Origin: a virus
Strand: one strand, 5' to 3'
Length of the DNA stretch: 27,631 nucleotides
Virus record (IMG/VR): IMGVR_UViG_3300042691_003342
Location: 1-27,631 of that record
The translations under genes were made by a program, and so were the position numbers. Each line of letters opens with the position of its first letter. The stretch's first letter is position 1. The notes beneath the pieces are model-generated. The model did no database searches. It was not told where the DNA came from and worked only from the letters and a program-made list of their open reading frames with translations. Of the stretch, positions 1-7,384 are shown in pieces.

Positions 1-25
1 CTCTGTCACTTATGAAAGGTTGGAT

Positions 26-352
26 ATGGCATACACACTAACAACTCCGTACCAGTGGCAAACCTGGGGCACAGGATATAACGAGTTCACTCCATACTCA
101 CGCCTTGCAGGACGTCGCTTTATCGGTGGAACTATTGATGGTCCTATCGCGCCTAGTATGACAGATGTAGCACGTGGTCAAACAATTATTGTTAATGGAA
201 CTAATGTTACTTTGACACTGACTCCAAGCCAAGATGATTTAGCAGCAGCAAGTTACTACTTCCTTGGTGGACACGAGTACGAGATCAGTGACTACCAAGC
301 ACAAGTTCTTATTGATGCTGGTCTAGGCGATTATGTGACACCAGTTGTATGA
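26..352 (+). CDS. Hypothetical virion-region protein, possible 5' truncation
   Basis: A 108-residue protein beginning MAYTLTTPYQWQTW. ATG at 26 is chosen because GAAAGG lies at 14-19, six bases upstream. The frame stays open to the left edge, however, so a longer protein starting outside the window cannot be excluded; a TTG at 20 is a weaker alternative. The protein is polar and beta-rich, with no signal peptide or membrane segment, and has a Gly/Tyr-rich centre. I do not recognise the family. It sits directly upstream of other small virion-module genes and its stop overlaps the next start (ATGA type), so it is probably co-translated with them. A capsid decoration or head-associated role is only a guess from position. 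Confidence 0.7.
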   Translation: MAYTLTTPYQWQTWGTGYNEFTPYSRLAGRRFIGGTIDGPIAPSMTDVARGQTIIVNGTNVTLTLTPSQDDLAAASYYFLGGHEYEISDYQAQVLIDAGLGDYVTPVV

Positions 353-621
353 GTTTACATAGACGAACAACGCACCTTGAGTATGTCGAAGGCTGCTTCG
401 GCTGCAAGATAGGCGAACTAGAGTTGAGCGTAGGTGCTGCTAACCACAGAGGAATACCTACTGCTAAGCAACACGATAGGGAACTACAGTCCTATTACGA
501 TGCAACACGACAAGGTATAGAACCACGTTCAACAAAGAGTAAAGATATAGATGCAGCAGTCCAACTTTCCAATGAGGCTGGTAAAGCCTTTGACGGAATC
601 TCAATGACATTTAAGGAGTAA
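349..621 (+). CDS. Hypothetical protein with a CxxC motif
   Basis: A 90-residue protein whose ATG overlaps the preceding stop by four bases, indicating translational coupling. A GCFGCK motif (Cys16, Cys19) near the N-terminus looks like half of a zinc site, and a later HDRELQSYYDATRQG stretch is probably helical. The C-terminus ends KAFDGISMTFKE. The arrangement resembles small conserved phage proteins I have seen beside head genes, but I cannot name a function. Strand, spacing and the good AAGGAGT Shine-Dalgarno for the next gene inside its 3' end support a real gene in an operon. Confidence 0.75.
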   Translation: MSLHRRTTHLEYVEGCFGCKIGELELSVGAANHRGIPTAKQHDRELQSYYDATRQGIEPRSTKSKDIDAAVQLSNEAGKAFDGISMTFKE

Positions 622-623
622 CA

Positions 624-752
624 ATGCCAAACGTAAACGGAAAAGAATTCCCATACACAGCAAAAGGTATGGCAATGGCAAAGATGGAAGCCAAGAAGAC
701 TGGCAAGAAGATGATTAAGAAGCAGACTAAGAAGATGGGGAAGAAGAAGTAA
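624..752 (+). CDS. Very small Lys-rich basic protein
   Basis: A 42-residue ORF with ATG at 624, preceded by AAGGAGT at 613-619. The C-terminal half is almost wholly Lys, Met, Thr and Gly, ending KKMGKKK, so the protein is strongly basic. Its TAA overlaps the ATG of the next gene (TAATG), which argues for a true coupled gene. No known domain is recognisable. Its charge suggests nucleic-acid or membrane contact, perhaps as a virion-packaged peptide; that is inference. It is one of several Lys-rich small proteins in this module. Confidence 0.6.
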   Translation: MPNVNGKEFPYTAKGMAMAKMEAKKTGKKMIKKQTKKMGKKK

Positions 753-874
753 TGGAAAACTACGAAGAAGATATCACAAAGTACCCAACACCTGATAAGC
801 AGTACGAAGGTGCAATGAAGTTTCAGTCTTACGAATCAGTGCAAACTGGTGCGATGGGTAAGTCTGCTAAGTAA
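752..874 (+). CDS. Small hypothetical protein
   Basis: A 40-residue ORF starting at an ATG that shares bases with the preceding TAA and ending immediately before the next ATG at 875. It begins MENYEEDITKYPTPDKQ and ends GAMGKSAK, acidic at the front and weakly basic at the back. No domain is recognisable. Support comes from its gap-free position in the operon and shared codon use with neighbours; without homology it stays tentative. Confidence 0.5.
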   Translation: MENYEEDITKYPTPDKQYEGAMKFQSYESVQTGAMGKSAK

Positions 875-1153
875 ATGGCAAAGTCTCCAGCGTGGCAAAG
901 GGCAGAAGGTAAGAACCCCAAGGGTGGCCTGAATGCAAAAGGTCGTGCCTCTGCCAAGGCGCAGGGGATGAACCTCAAGCCTCCAGTTAAGAAGGCTGAG
1001 GCTGCTAAGTCTCCTAAGTCTGCAGCAAGGCGCAAGTCTTTCTGTGGTCGTATGTGTGGGATGAAGGCCAAGAACACTTCTAGTAAGACAGCCAAAGATC
1101 CGAACTCAAGAATAAACAAGTCGCTTCGCGCTTGGGATTGTAGTTGCAAATGA
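875..1153 (+). CDS. Small basic conserved phage protein (possibly DUF6321-like)
   Basis: A 92-residue, Lys/Ala-rich protein starting directly after the preceding stop. The N-terminal SPAWQRAEGKNPKGGLNAKG and the C-terminal FCGRMCGMK plus SRINKSLRAWDC segments match, from memory, a small family common beside phage head-tail genes and labelled a domain of unknown function; the DUF6321 name is recalled, not checked. The Cys residues at FCGRMCG and the terminal CSCK could bind metal. Its TGA overlaps the ATG of the next gene (ATGA), so translation is probably coupled. Function unknown; a DNA-contacting or virion role fits the charge. Confidence 0.75.
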   Translation: MAKSPAWQRAEGKNPKGGLNAKGRASAKAQGMNLKPPVKKAEAAKSPKSAARRKSFCGRMCGMKAKNTSSKTAKDPNSRINKSLRAWDCSCK

Positions 1154-1314
1154 AAAAGAAAGCAGCATTCTGGGACACAAAGAATCCTAAAGAGAAGTCA
1201 AGTAAATTAACGCCAGCACAAAAGGCGTCAGCAAAGGCACGGGCTAAGGCAGCAGGACGACCTTATCCAAATCTAGTAGATAACGCAGCAGCATCTCGTA
1301 AAAAGAAGAAGTGA
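1150..1314 (+). CDS. Small Lys/Ala-rich protein
   Basis: A 54-residue protein coupled to the previous gene by an ATGA overlap. It begins MKKKAAFWDTKNPKEKSSKL, then has a helical LTPAQKASAKARAKAAGRPY stretch, and ends SRKKKK. Similar short basic proteins with an LTPxQKxxAKxRAxAAGRPYPN core recur in phage structural modules, as recalled; none has a function known to me. The strongly positive charge and helix suggest nucleic-acid contact or packaging into the virion as an inference. Confidence 0.65.
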   Translation: MKKKAAFWDTKNPKEKSSKLTPAQKASAKARAKAAGRPYPNLVDNAAASRKKKK

Positions 1315-1323
1315 GGTAGATAG

Positions 1324-1608
1324 GTGGCACTAGGACAATACGGTACAACGCTATTAGATGAACTGAATCGTTTGGCTAATGGTGGCACCTATCGAGCACC
1401 AGGTGAGATGGTTGACCAAGCGTTGGCTGCTCGTCAATGGGCAGCAGCACGTGCAGTATCAACAAATTTAACAGACACAGTAGGAGTTCTAAATGCGATT
1501 GCGGGTACGACTAGCGATAACCGTCTTGATTACAATGGCGTATGTAATCTCATCGCTGGTACTTTTCAACTACCTGCAGCGCAGGCTCTCAGAGCGGTGT
1601 CATCTTGA
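1324..1608 (+). CDS. Hypothetical structural-module protein
   Basis: A 94-residue protein. The GTG at 1324 follows GAGG at 1313-1316 with a spacing of seven bases. The sequence is largely helical and Ala-rich (ALAARQWAAARAVS), without membrane segments or a signal peptide. I do not recognise the family. The stop overlaps the TTG start of the next gene by three bases, so it is co-translated with an Ig-like tail protein, which places it in fibre or neck assembly by context only. Confidence 0.65.
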   Translation: MALGQYGTTLLDELNRLANGGTYRAPGEMVDQALAARQWAAARAVSTNLTDTVGVLNAIAGTTSDNRLDYNGVCNLIAGTFQLPAAQALRAVSS

Positions 1609-1946
1609 GTGCTAAATTTAACTTGGTCTGTGACCAAGCAACCACATTTAACTTTCAGTTTCAGATTCTCAACGACAATACTCCTTGGGATCTAACTGGC
1701 TATACAGGCACTATGACTGTGCGCCCATTCGTAGGTGCATCTACTACTACTGTAGTAGCCAGCACTGATAATGGTCGTATGGTATTTGATGCACTCAATG
1801 GTCGAATTACAGTAACTATTGATGCAACGACTACTGGCAACATTGCAGCAAGTCGCTATGCCTATGATTTAGTTTTAGATTCAGGTGGAACGATTACTCG
1901 TATCCTCGAAGGTAAATTTGTGGTAACAGGAGCGGTGACTGTATGA
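1605..1946 (+). CDS. Beta-sandwich (Ig-like) tail or baseplate-type protein
   Basis: A 113-residue protein starting at TTG 1605, inside the stop of the previous gene. Alternating hydrophobic strands, a [14 protein letters not shown] segment, [11 protein letters not shown] and a late [19 protein letters not shown] segment are typical of the small all-beta domain seen at the N-terminus of phage baseplate upper proteins and in free-standing phage tail proteins. It probably anchors or spaces a fibre. Its stop overlaps the start of the collagen-like fibre gene, suggesting the two products are made together. Confidence 0.65.
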   Translation: MSAKFNLVCDQATTFNFQFQILNDNTPWDLTGYTGTMTVRPFVGASTTTVVASTDNGRMVFDALNGRITVTIDATTTGNIAASRYAYDLVLDSGGTITRILEGKFVVTGAVTV

Positions 1947-2986
1947 CAACAATAATTGTTATTGAGAACATTACGCCACAAGTAGCAGTAGAATTTTCGC
2001 AAGACCAAGGACCACAAGGTGGTCAAGGTGTCACTGGACCTACAGGACCCACTGGTCCTGCGGGAGCAACAGGACCAACTGGTTCTACAGGGGCAACTGG
2101 TGTCACTGGAGCCACTGGAGTAACAGGAGCAACAGGTGTTACAGGAAGTACTGGACCGACTGGCGCGACGGGTGCCACGGGTGCTACTGGAATTACAGGA
2201 GCCACAGGCCCTGCAGGAGCAACGGGCGATACGGGAGCAACAGGTGCGACAGGACCTGTTGGCGCTACAGGAGTCACGGGAGTTACTGGACCTACGGGAC
2301 CAGTTGGCGCAACTGGAGCAACAGGAGACACAGGTGCGACAGGACCTGCGGGAGCGACTGGCCCACAAGGGGCCACAGGCCCACAAGGTGTAACTGGAGA
2401 CATCGGACCTACTGGTATACAAGGTCTAACAGGCCCTACAGGGCCTATAGGAGCCACTGGAGCGACAGGTCCACAAGGTGTTACAGGAGATATTGGTCCT
2501 ACAGGACCTGCTGGTGCAACTGGCCCCGCTGGTGCAACTGGTCCTGTTGGAGCAACTGGAGCCACTGGCCCTTCTGGAATAGATGGGGTTACTGGTCCTA
2601 CAGGACCAACAGGTCCTTCAGGTACCGCAGGTGCAACAGGAGCAACTGGCCCAACAGGTGCTGCTGGTTCCGCCGCTGCAATCTCATATTCATACAGTGC
2701 CACCGCAGGACAAACAACATTTAGCGGTACCGATCTCAACTCACTGACTCTTTCATACACAGTTGGAGCAGAGCAGGTTTATCTTAACGGTGTGCTTCTT
2801 GTACGCACTACCGATTACACCGCTACCAACGGAACATCAGTTGTGTTGGCATTGGCAGCAACATTAAATGACACACTGGTTGTGGTTGCTTATGGAACTT
2901 TCCTTACTGCCAACACTTACACAATTGCACAGACAGATGCACTTCTTCAAAGTTCTACAATCGCTGACATAATGGATCAATACTAA
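1943..2986 (+). CDS. Collagen-like tail fibre protein
   Basis: A 347-residue protein in three parts. Residues 1-22 form a short N-terminal head. Residues about 23-240 are roughly 70 uninterrupted Gly-X-Y triplets, mostly GAT, GPT, GPA and GVT, which would make a collagen triple helix and thus a long trimeric stalk. The last 105 residues form a beta-rich tip with a [19 protein letters not shown] stretch common in phage fibre heads. There are no Cys residues in the stalk. Triplets are Thr-rich rather than Pro-rich, as in other phage and bacterial collagen-like proteins. It is ATGA-coupled to the upstream Ig-like protein, a possible anchoring partner. The opposite-strand ORFs here are artefacts of the repeat. 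Confidence 0.9.
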   Translation: MTTIIVIENITPQVAVEFSQDQGPQGGQGVTGPTGPTGPAGATGPTGSTGATGVTGATGVTGATGVTGSTGPTGATGATGATGITGATGPAGATGDTGATGATGPVGATGVTGVTGPTGPVGATGATGDTGATGPAGATGPQGATGPQGVTGDIGPTGIQGLTGPTGPIGATGATGPQGVTGDIGPTGPAGATGPAGATGPVGATGATGPSGIDGVTGPTGPTGPSGTAGATGATGPTGAAGSAAAISYSYSATAGQTTFSGTDLNSLTLSYTVGAEQVYLNGVLLVRTTDYTATNGTSVVLALAATLNDTLVVVAYGTFLTANTYTIAQTDALLQSSTIADIMDQY

Positions 2987-3006
2987 TGGAAGGTAAGTTG
3001 TAACTA

Positions 3007-3312
3007 ATGGCAACTACATCAAAGGCACTCTTTCGCGGTGCTGCAACAACAACAACGACAACAACACTTTATACAGTGCCAGCATCAACAACTACTGTTG
3101 TCACTGACATTGTTGTTACCAATACCGCAGCAACTGCTGGTACATTTACAATGTCATTAGATGATGTTTCTATTGCAACGACAGTTTCTGTTGGTGCTTA
3201 TGATTCAACTGTCATCCCACTCAAGCAAGTTTTGGCAACAACTAAGACAATCAAGGGTGGCGCATCTGCCACCACAATTAACTTTCACATTTCAGGTGTT
3301 GAGATAGCCTAA
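3007..3312 (+). CDS. Small beta-rich fibre-associated protein
   Basis: A 101-residue, Thr/Val-rich, all-beta protein. It starts MATTSKALFRGAAT and contains a TLYTVPASTTTVVTDIVVTN stretch followed by FTMSLDDVSI and a terminal FHISGVEIA. This pattern recurs, as I recall it, in small proteins beside phage fibre genes, probably a trimer-forming or tip domain. No catalytic residues are visible. It shares its last base with the start of the first of three paralogous fibre proteins, so it belongs to the fibre cassette. Confidence 0.7.
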   Translation: MATTSKALFRGAATTTTTTTLYTVPASTTTVVTDIVVTNTAATAGTFTMSLDDVSIATTVSVGAYDSTVIPLKQVLATTKTIKGGASATTINFHISGVEIA

Positions 3313-3908
3313 TGCCATATATCTATAAGATGAGTAACGCAGGTGGAATGTCCACCGTCACACGTTATACAGATATGTTGGCTGGCAATACTGCCTTTGT
3401 AGATCCTGCTTTTGAATCTATTGCTACCACTACAGTAGGAGCAGGTGGTGCAGCAACTGTTACATTTAGTAGCATTCCTAGTACCTATACGCATTTGCAA
3501 ATTAGAGCAATTCTACAACCAGCATCAACTGACTATACTGGTATGCGCTTTAATAGCGATAGTGGCAATAACTACGCAGCACACATTTTGCGAGGTAGTG
3601 GTTCAGCCGCTAGTTCATCAGCGTTCACAACTCGTTCAGATGCTCTATTAAATGACAACACAACAGGAACATCTGGCAGTATTTTCAACGCAGTTATTGT
3701 GGATATTTTAGACTACGCCAATACGAATAAATATAAAACCGTTAGAACACTTGGCGGCGTAGATGCCAATGGTAGCGGTTATGGTATTTCGTTTGCTTCT
3801 AGTCTTTGGCAATCAACCACCGCAATTTCAACAATAACTTTAACAAATGGCAACGCTTCTAACTTTGTTCAATACTCATCATTCGCCCTATATGGAATTA
3901 AGGGGTAA
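3312..3908 (+). CDS. Fibre/receptor-binding-like protein, paralogue 1 of 3
   Basis: A 198-residue protein. After about 33 unique N-terminal residues it has a roughly 165-residue domain beginning FESIATTTVGAGGAATVTF and ending with LWQSTTAISTITLTNGN and FALYGIKG. The same start and end signatures occur in the next two genes, showing a tandem triplication. The alternating polar and hydrophobic pattern and lack of charged catalytic residues suggest a beta-sandwich or jelly-roll host-binding tip. The extra N-terminus may be the piece that docks to the virion. Function is inferred from position and composition. Confidence 0.75.
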   Translation: MPYIYKMSNAGGMSTVTRYTDMLAGNTAFVDPAFESIATTTVGAGGAATVTFSSIPSTYTHLQIRAILQPASTDYTGMRFNSDSGNNYAAHILRGSGSAASSSAFTTRSDALLNDNTTGTSGSIFNAVIVDILDYANTNKYKTVRTLGGVDANGSGYGISFASSLWQSTTAISTITLTNGNASNFVQYSSFALYGIKG

Positions 3909-3910
3909 CA

Positions 3911-4420
3911 ATGCCAACAACATACGAACCGATTGCAACTACTACTTTAGGTAGTGCTGCTGCAGATGTTACCTTTTCTAGCATCTCAGGGGCTTATACC
4001 GATTTGGTTTTAATAGTAAGTGGTCGTTCTGCAAGAGCAGCAACCGATGATTCACTTTATATTCAATTTAATTCAGATACGGCAAGCAACTATTCTTATA
4101 CTGAATTAAAGGGAAATGGAAGTACTGCTTCCTCGGCTCGTGCATCAAGTCAAACTTTTTTAAGACCAGCAGCCAATATAGATGCAGCATCTCAACCAGC
4201 AGGAACTTTTACGCCAGTTATTATTTCAATTAACAATTATTCAAATACAACTACATACAAAACAGCATTATCTCGTAATAATATGGCTGCTGCTGAAGTT
4301 ACCGCAGTTGTTGGTTTATGGCGAAGTACCTCGGCAATAACTACTATTAAGGTCTATGCGGCATCTGCAAATCTTGCTACTGGATCTACCTTCACTCTCT
4401 ATGGAATAAAGGCGGCTTAG
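3911..4420 (+). CDS. Fibre/receptor-binding-like protein, paralogue 2 of 3
   Basis: A 169-residue protein, ATG at 3911 with the preceding stop serving a GGGGTAACA leader. It shares with its neighbours the opening IATTTLGSAAADVTFSSI, a central IQFNSDTASNYSYTELKGNG element and the closing LWRSTSAITTIKVYA and FTLYGIKAA. It lacks the N-terminal extension of paralogue 1. No signal peptide or membrane segment. The middle of the domain is much more divergent than the edges, as expected for a binding surface under selection. Likely an alternative or co-assembled receptor-binding tip. Confidence 0.7.
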   Translation: MPTTYEPIATTTLGSAAADVTFSSISGAYTDLVLIVSGRSARAATDDSLYIQFNSDTASNYSYTELKGNGSTASSARASSQTFLRPAANIDAASQPAGTFTPVIISINNYSNTTTYKTALSRNNMAAAEVTAVVGLWRSTSAITTIKVYAASANLATGSTFTLYGIKAA

Positions 4421-4423
4421 ACT

Positions 4424-4933
4424 ATGGCAGATACATTCAAAAAGATTGCATCTGTTACAGTCGGTGCAGGTGGTGCTGCAAGTATGGCTTTTACTTCTAT
4501 CCCAGCAATTTATACAGATTTAGTAATTAAGATTAGTGCCAGAAGTACAACTGGCGGTGCTTTTACTAATTTACTTATTGCTTTTAATGGGTCAAGTGCT
4601 GATTATACTTTAAGATGGCTAGGTGATGCTGGGGGTTCTGTCGTGAGTTATACACAAGCCGCCTTTGGTTCAAATCATTTGTTTTATATTCCAGCATCAA
4701 CTGCAACCGCAAACACATTTGGCAATGGTGAAGTTTATATTCCAAATTATACATCAGCAAATTTCAAATCAGTAAGTGCAGACGGTGCAAATGAAAATAA
4801 CACAAGTACTATTTATCAAGGAATGTCTGCTGGCCTTTGGTCACAAACCGCAGCAATTACTTCTTTAACTTTTACAGGTAGCACCTTTGCTCAATACTCA
4901 ACAGCAACGCTTTACGGCATATCGAAATCATAG
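4424..4933 (+). CDS. Fibre/receptor-binding-like protein, paralogue 3 of 3
   Basis: A 169-residue protein with the same frame as its two upstream paralogues: IASVTVGAGGAASMAFTSI at the start, LIAFNGSSADYTLRWLGDAG in the middle, LWSQTAAITSLTFTGS and ATLYGISKS at the end. Only the edges are well conserved between the three. By eye the DNA of paralogues 2 and 3 is richer in A and T than the later virion genes, which could reflect recent acquisition or relaxed composition. Likely part of the host-recognition apparatus; direct evidence is lacking. Confidence 0.7.
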   Translation: MADTFKKIASVTVGAGGAASMAFTSIPAIYTDLVIKISARSTTGGAFTNLLIAFNGSSADYTLRWLGDAGGSVVSYTQAAFGSNHLFYIPASTATANTFGNGEVYIPNYTSANFKSVSADGANENNTSTIYQGMSAGLWSQTAAITSLTFTGSTFAQYSTATLYGISKS

Positions 4934-4942
4934 GGAGAAACA

Positions 4943-5167
4943 ATGACAACAGCAATCGAAGTTAACTGCGCTACAGGCGAAGTAACAGAGCGCCCATTAA
5001 CAGCAGAAGAACTTGCCCAGCGTGAGGTTGATGCTCAGGCAGCAGCGGCAGCAGAGCACGAAGCAGAAGTTAAGGCAGCAGCAGATGCTGAGGCCAAGGC
5101 ATCTGCCCAATCTAAGTTGTCAGCACTAGGTTTAACCGCCGAAGAAATCGCCGCACTTTCTAAGTAA
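4943..5167 (+). CDS. Small Ala/Glu-rich coiled-coil protein, fibre cassette
   Basis: A 74-residue protein preceded by a GGGAGAAACA ribosome site. It opens MTTAIEVNCATGEVTERPLT, followed by a long Ala/Glu helix (about residues 20-60) that should form a coiled coil, and ends LGLTAEEIAALSK. The opening motif recurs in short phage proteins next to tail fibre genes, which are often thought to help fibre assembly. I infer a fibre chaperone or small structural role; no enzyme motif is present. Confidence 0.65.
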   Translation: MTTAIEVNCATGEVTERPLTAEELAQREVDAQAAAAAEHEAEVKAAADAEAKASAQSKLSALGLTAEEIAALSK

Positions 5168-5176
5168 GGGATACCA

Positions 5177-6181
5177 ATGACACGATCTAGAGATGTAGCC
5201 GACACACAAGATAACCTCGGCGGTGCGGTTGCGCCGTTTGTGGCAGGCAAGAATAAAATCATTAACGGAGATTTTGGTATTTGGCAACGGGGTACAAGTT
5301 TTTCAGCAAATGGATACACTGCTGACAGATGGTCTTGTAACTTTTCAGGAGCAACTGGAACTGTATCTCAACAGACATTTACTCCAGGAACAGCGCCAGT
5401 AGCAGGTTATGAAGGTCAATTCTTTTTAAGACTAGCAACAACAGTTGCCGATGATAATAGTCGCATTGAACAAAAAATAGAAAATGTTAGAACCTTTGCT
5501 GGACAAACTGTGACAGTATCATTGTGGGCTAAAGCAGATAGTGCAAGAACTATTACTCTTAATCCCTATCAAAGTTTTGGTTCTGGTGGTTCAGCAGATG
5601 TGAGCATAACAGGTCAAACAATAAGTGTTACAACTTCTTGGACAAGGTTCACAAAAACATTTGATGTGCCTAGTGTGGCTGGTAAAACAATTGGAACTGG
5701 CAGTTTTTTTAGTTTAGAACTACTCCACGCTCCTAATGCCACATTTACTCTTGATCTTTGGGGCGTACAGGTCGAAGCGGGCAGCGTAGCCACACCATTT
5801 ACAACCGCAACTGGAACTATTCAAGGGGAATTAGCCGCTTGCCAGCGTTACGCTTATGTTTTGCAGCCAGCAACAACAGACCCGACTCCTTACGCAACTG
5901 GTCAGGCTCTTACAACAACTCGATGCATCACTCAAGTACAGTTTCCTGTCACAATGAGAGTAACTCCAACTCTTACTGTTACAAATACGGCAAACTGGTT
6001 CAATATGACTTCTGGTTATTTGGTAGCCGTTGCCAATACTTTAAGTGCTTATAGATTGACTTCAATCAATGCAAGTATGGATTTAAGTGTTGCAGTTGCA
6101 TCTTTTACTGCTGGCAATGCCTCAGCCTTTGGCGCAAATGGCTCAACAGCAGCCCAACTTCTATTTAGTTCGGAGTTATAA
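5177..6181 (+). CDS. Tail fibre protein with carbohydrate-binding-like domain
   Basis: A 334-residue protein. After a short leader it has NKIINGDFGIWQRGTSF and YTADRWSC, a signature seen at the N-terminal edge of beta-sandwich domains in many phage fibres, followed by VSLWAKADSARTITL and a LDLWGVQVEAGSVATPF segment, typical of a galactose-binding-like/CBM fold (about residues 25-210). A GELAACQRYAYVLQ linker leads to a second beta-rich domain (about 230-334). It probably contacts host surface glycans. It follows the tandem fibre genes and precedes a glycosyltransferase, so a glycan-recognition theme runs through this cassette. Confidence 0.8.
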   Translation: MTRSRDVADTQDNLGGAVAPFVAGKNKIINGDFGIWQRGTSFSANGYTADRWSCNFSGATGTVSQQTFTPGTAPVAGYEGQFFLRLATTVADDNSRIEQKIENVRTFAGQTVTVSLWAKADSARTITLNPYQSFGSGGSADVSITGQTISVTTSWTRFTKTFDVPSVAGKTIGTGSFFSLELLHAPNATFTLDLWGVQVEAGSVATPFTTATGTIQGELAACQRYAYVLQPATTDPTPYATGQALTTTRCITQVQFPVTMRVTPTLTVTNTANWFNMTSGYLVAVANTLSAYRLTSINASMDLSVAVASFTAGNASAFGANGSTAAQLLFSSEL

Positions 6182-6182
6182 A

Positions 6183-6308
6183 ATGATTCAATACACTGTC
6201 TTAGAAAATGGTTATATTCTTATGGATAACAATGGAGTTATTTCAACAATTCCTAACGACCCAGCCAACTCTGACTATCAGGCATACCTCAAATCCCTAG
6301 AGGTCTAG
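6183..6308 (+). CDS. Short fibre-associated protein
   Basis: A 41-residue protein starting one base after the fibre stop. It reads as one small beta hairpin with an IPNDPANSDYQAYLKSLEV tail; similar IPxDPANxDYQxYL tails occur in small phage proteins near fibre genes and in fibre-assembly proteins of the XkdW type. A longer frame opening upstream is rejected because it would run back through the fibre gene. Likely a fibre-assembly helper or the fibre's detached C-terminal piece; function is inferred. Confidence 0.65.
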   Translation: MIQYTVLENGYILMDNNGVISTIPNDPANSDYQAYLKSLEV

Positions 6309-6322
6309 TGTAGGATTCTCCT

Positions 6323-7384
6323 ATGAGATTCCACGTTATGAGTCTGCCTCACACGCAGACAACCAAAGATTATGTCAACTGTGCCTATACAGAAAAAGTA
6401 CGTCGATTCTGTATGATGATGAAAGGGTTAGGCCACACGGTCTACCTCTATGCTAGCGAAGACAATGAAGCACCAGTAGATGAACTGATTACTTGCATCA
6501 CTAAAGAGCAGCAGCAAGAGGCTCTGGCTGGTAAGCACTTCACCGAGGCAGAGTTTAATAATGAACTACCTCACTGGCAGATCTTCAATGGCAACGCCAT
6601 TAAGGAGTTAGGCAAGCGCCTAGAGCAGAAAGACTTTATCTGTCTTATTGGTGGTGCTTCACAGAAACCTATTGCAGATGCTTACCCAAACCATATCAGC
6701 GTAGAGTTTGGTGTGGGTTACGGTGGAGTCTTTAGCAAGTACAAAGTCTTTGAATCCTATGCTTGGATGCACAGCATCTATGCAATGTTTAAGAACCCAA
6801 CAAGTGTAGATGGCAATTTCTATGATGCGGTTATTCCAGGGTATTTGGAACCTGAGATGTTTCCATTGCAAGAGAAGAAAGAAGATTACTACCTTTACGT
6901 AGGGCGTATGGTAGATCGCAAAGGTCTTATCGTTGCTCAACACGTATGCAAGGAACTAGGCTTAAAGTTAATTATGGCAGGACCTGGTAAAAATCCTAAG
7001 ATTGAATACGGTGAATGGGTTGGACCAGTAGGAGCAGAAGAACGAGCAAAGTTAATGGGCGGTGCTATTGCCCTGTTTGCTCCAACACTTTACATAGAAC
7101 CTTTCGGTAACGTTGTTATCGAAGCACAAGCCTGTGGAACTCCAACGATTACCACAGACTGGGGTGCATTTACAGAGACTAATCCACAAGGTGTTACTGG
7201 ATACCGTTGCAGAAATGCAATGGAGTTTGCAGTAGCAACAGAGTGGGTTAAAGAGTTAGACCCAGTAGCAATACATAAGCGAGCAGTATCTCTCTATTCG
7301 TTAGATGCTATCGCACCACAATATGAACAATACTTTGCAAGACTTCTCACTCTATGGGGAGACGGCTGGTATGAGAGGAAATAA
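6323..7384 (+). CDS. GT4-type retaining glycosyltransferase (GT-B fold)
   Basis: A 353-residue protein with the features of a GT4 family enzyme, which moves a sugar from a nucleotide-sugar donor to an acceptor with retention. The C-terminal Rossmann half has YYLYVGRMVDRKGL, then LKLIMAGPGKNPKIE and the canonical EX7E motif in IEPFGNVVIEAQACGTP, which contacts the donor sugar and phosphate. The N-terminal half is less conserved, as expected for the acceptor side. There is no signal peptide or membrane helix. It lies between the fibre cassette and the connector-like gene, overlapping the latter's start (TAATG). Possible acceptors are a virion protein, host cell-wall polymer or modified DNA; the sequence does not decide. 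Confidence 0.85.
   Translation: MRFHVMSLPHTQTTKDYVNCAYTEKVRRFCMMMKGLGHTVYLYASEDNEAPVDELITCITKEQQQEALAGKHFTEAEFNNELPHWQIFNGNAIKELGKRLEQKDFICLIGGASQKPIADAYPNHISVEFGVGYGGVFSKYKVFESYAWMHSIYAMFKNPTSVDGNFYDAVIPGYLEPEMFPLQEKKEDYYLYVGRMVDRKGLIVAQHVCKELGLKLIMAGPGKNPKIEYGEWVGPVGAEERAKLMGGAIALFAPTLYIEPFGNVVIEAQACGTPTITTDWGAFTETNPQGVTGYRCRNAMEFAVATEWVKELDPVAIHKRAVSLYSLDAIAPQYEQYFARLLTLWGDGWYERK

Noticed and set aside
829-1149. 106-codon minus-strand frame over the small basic genes
   Set aside because: It opposes well-supported coupled genes and has no ribosome site.
2136-2393. Plus-strand frame within the collagen-like repeat
   Set aside because: It is another reading frame of the same repeat and lacks a start signal.
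2023-2760. Long minus-strand frame opposite the collagen-like gene
   Set aside because: It is the complement of the Gly-X-Y repeat and has a repetitive Pro/Val composition with no ribosome site.
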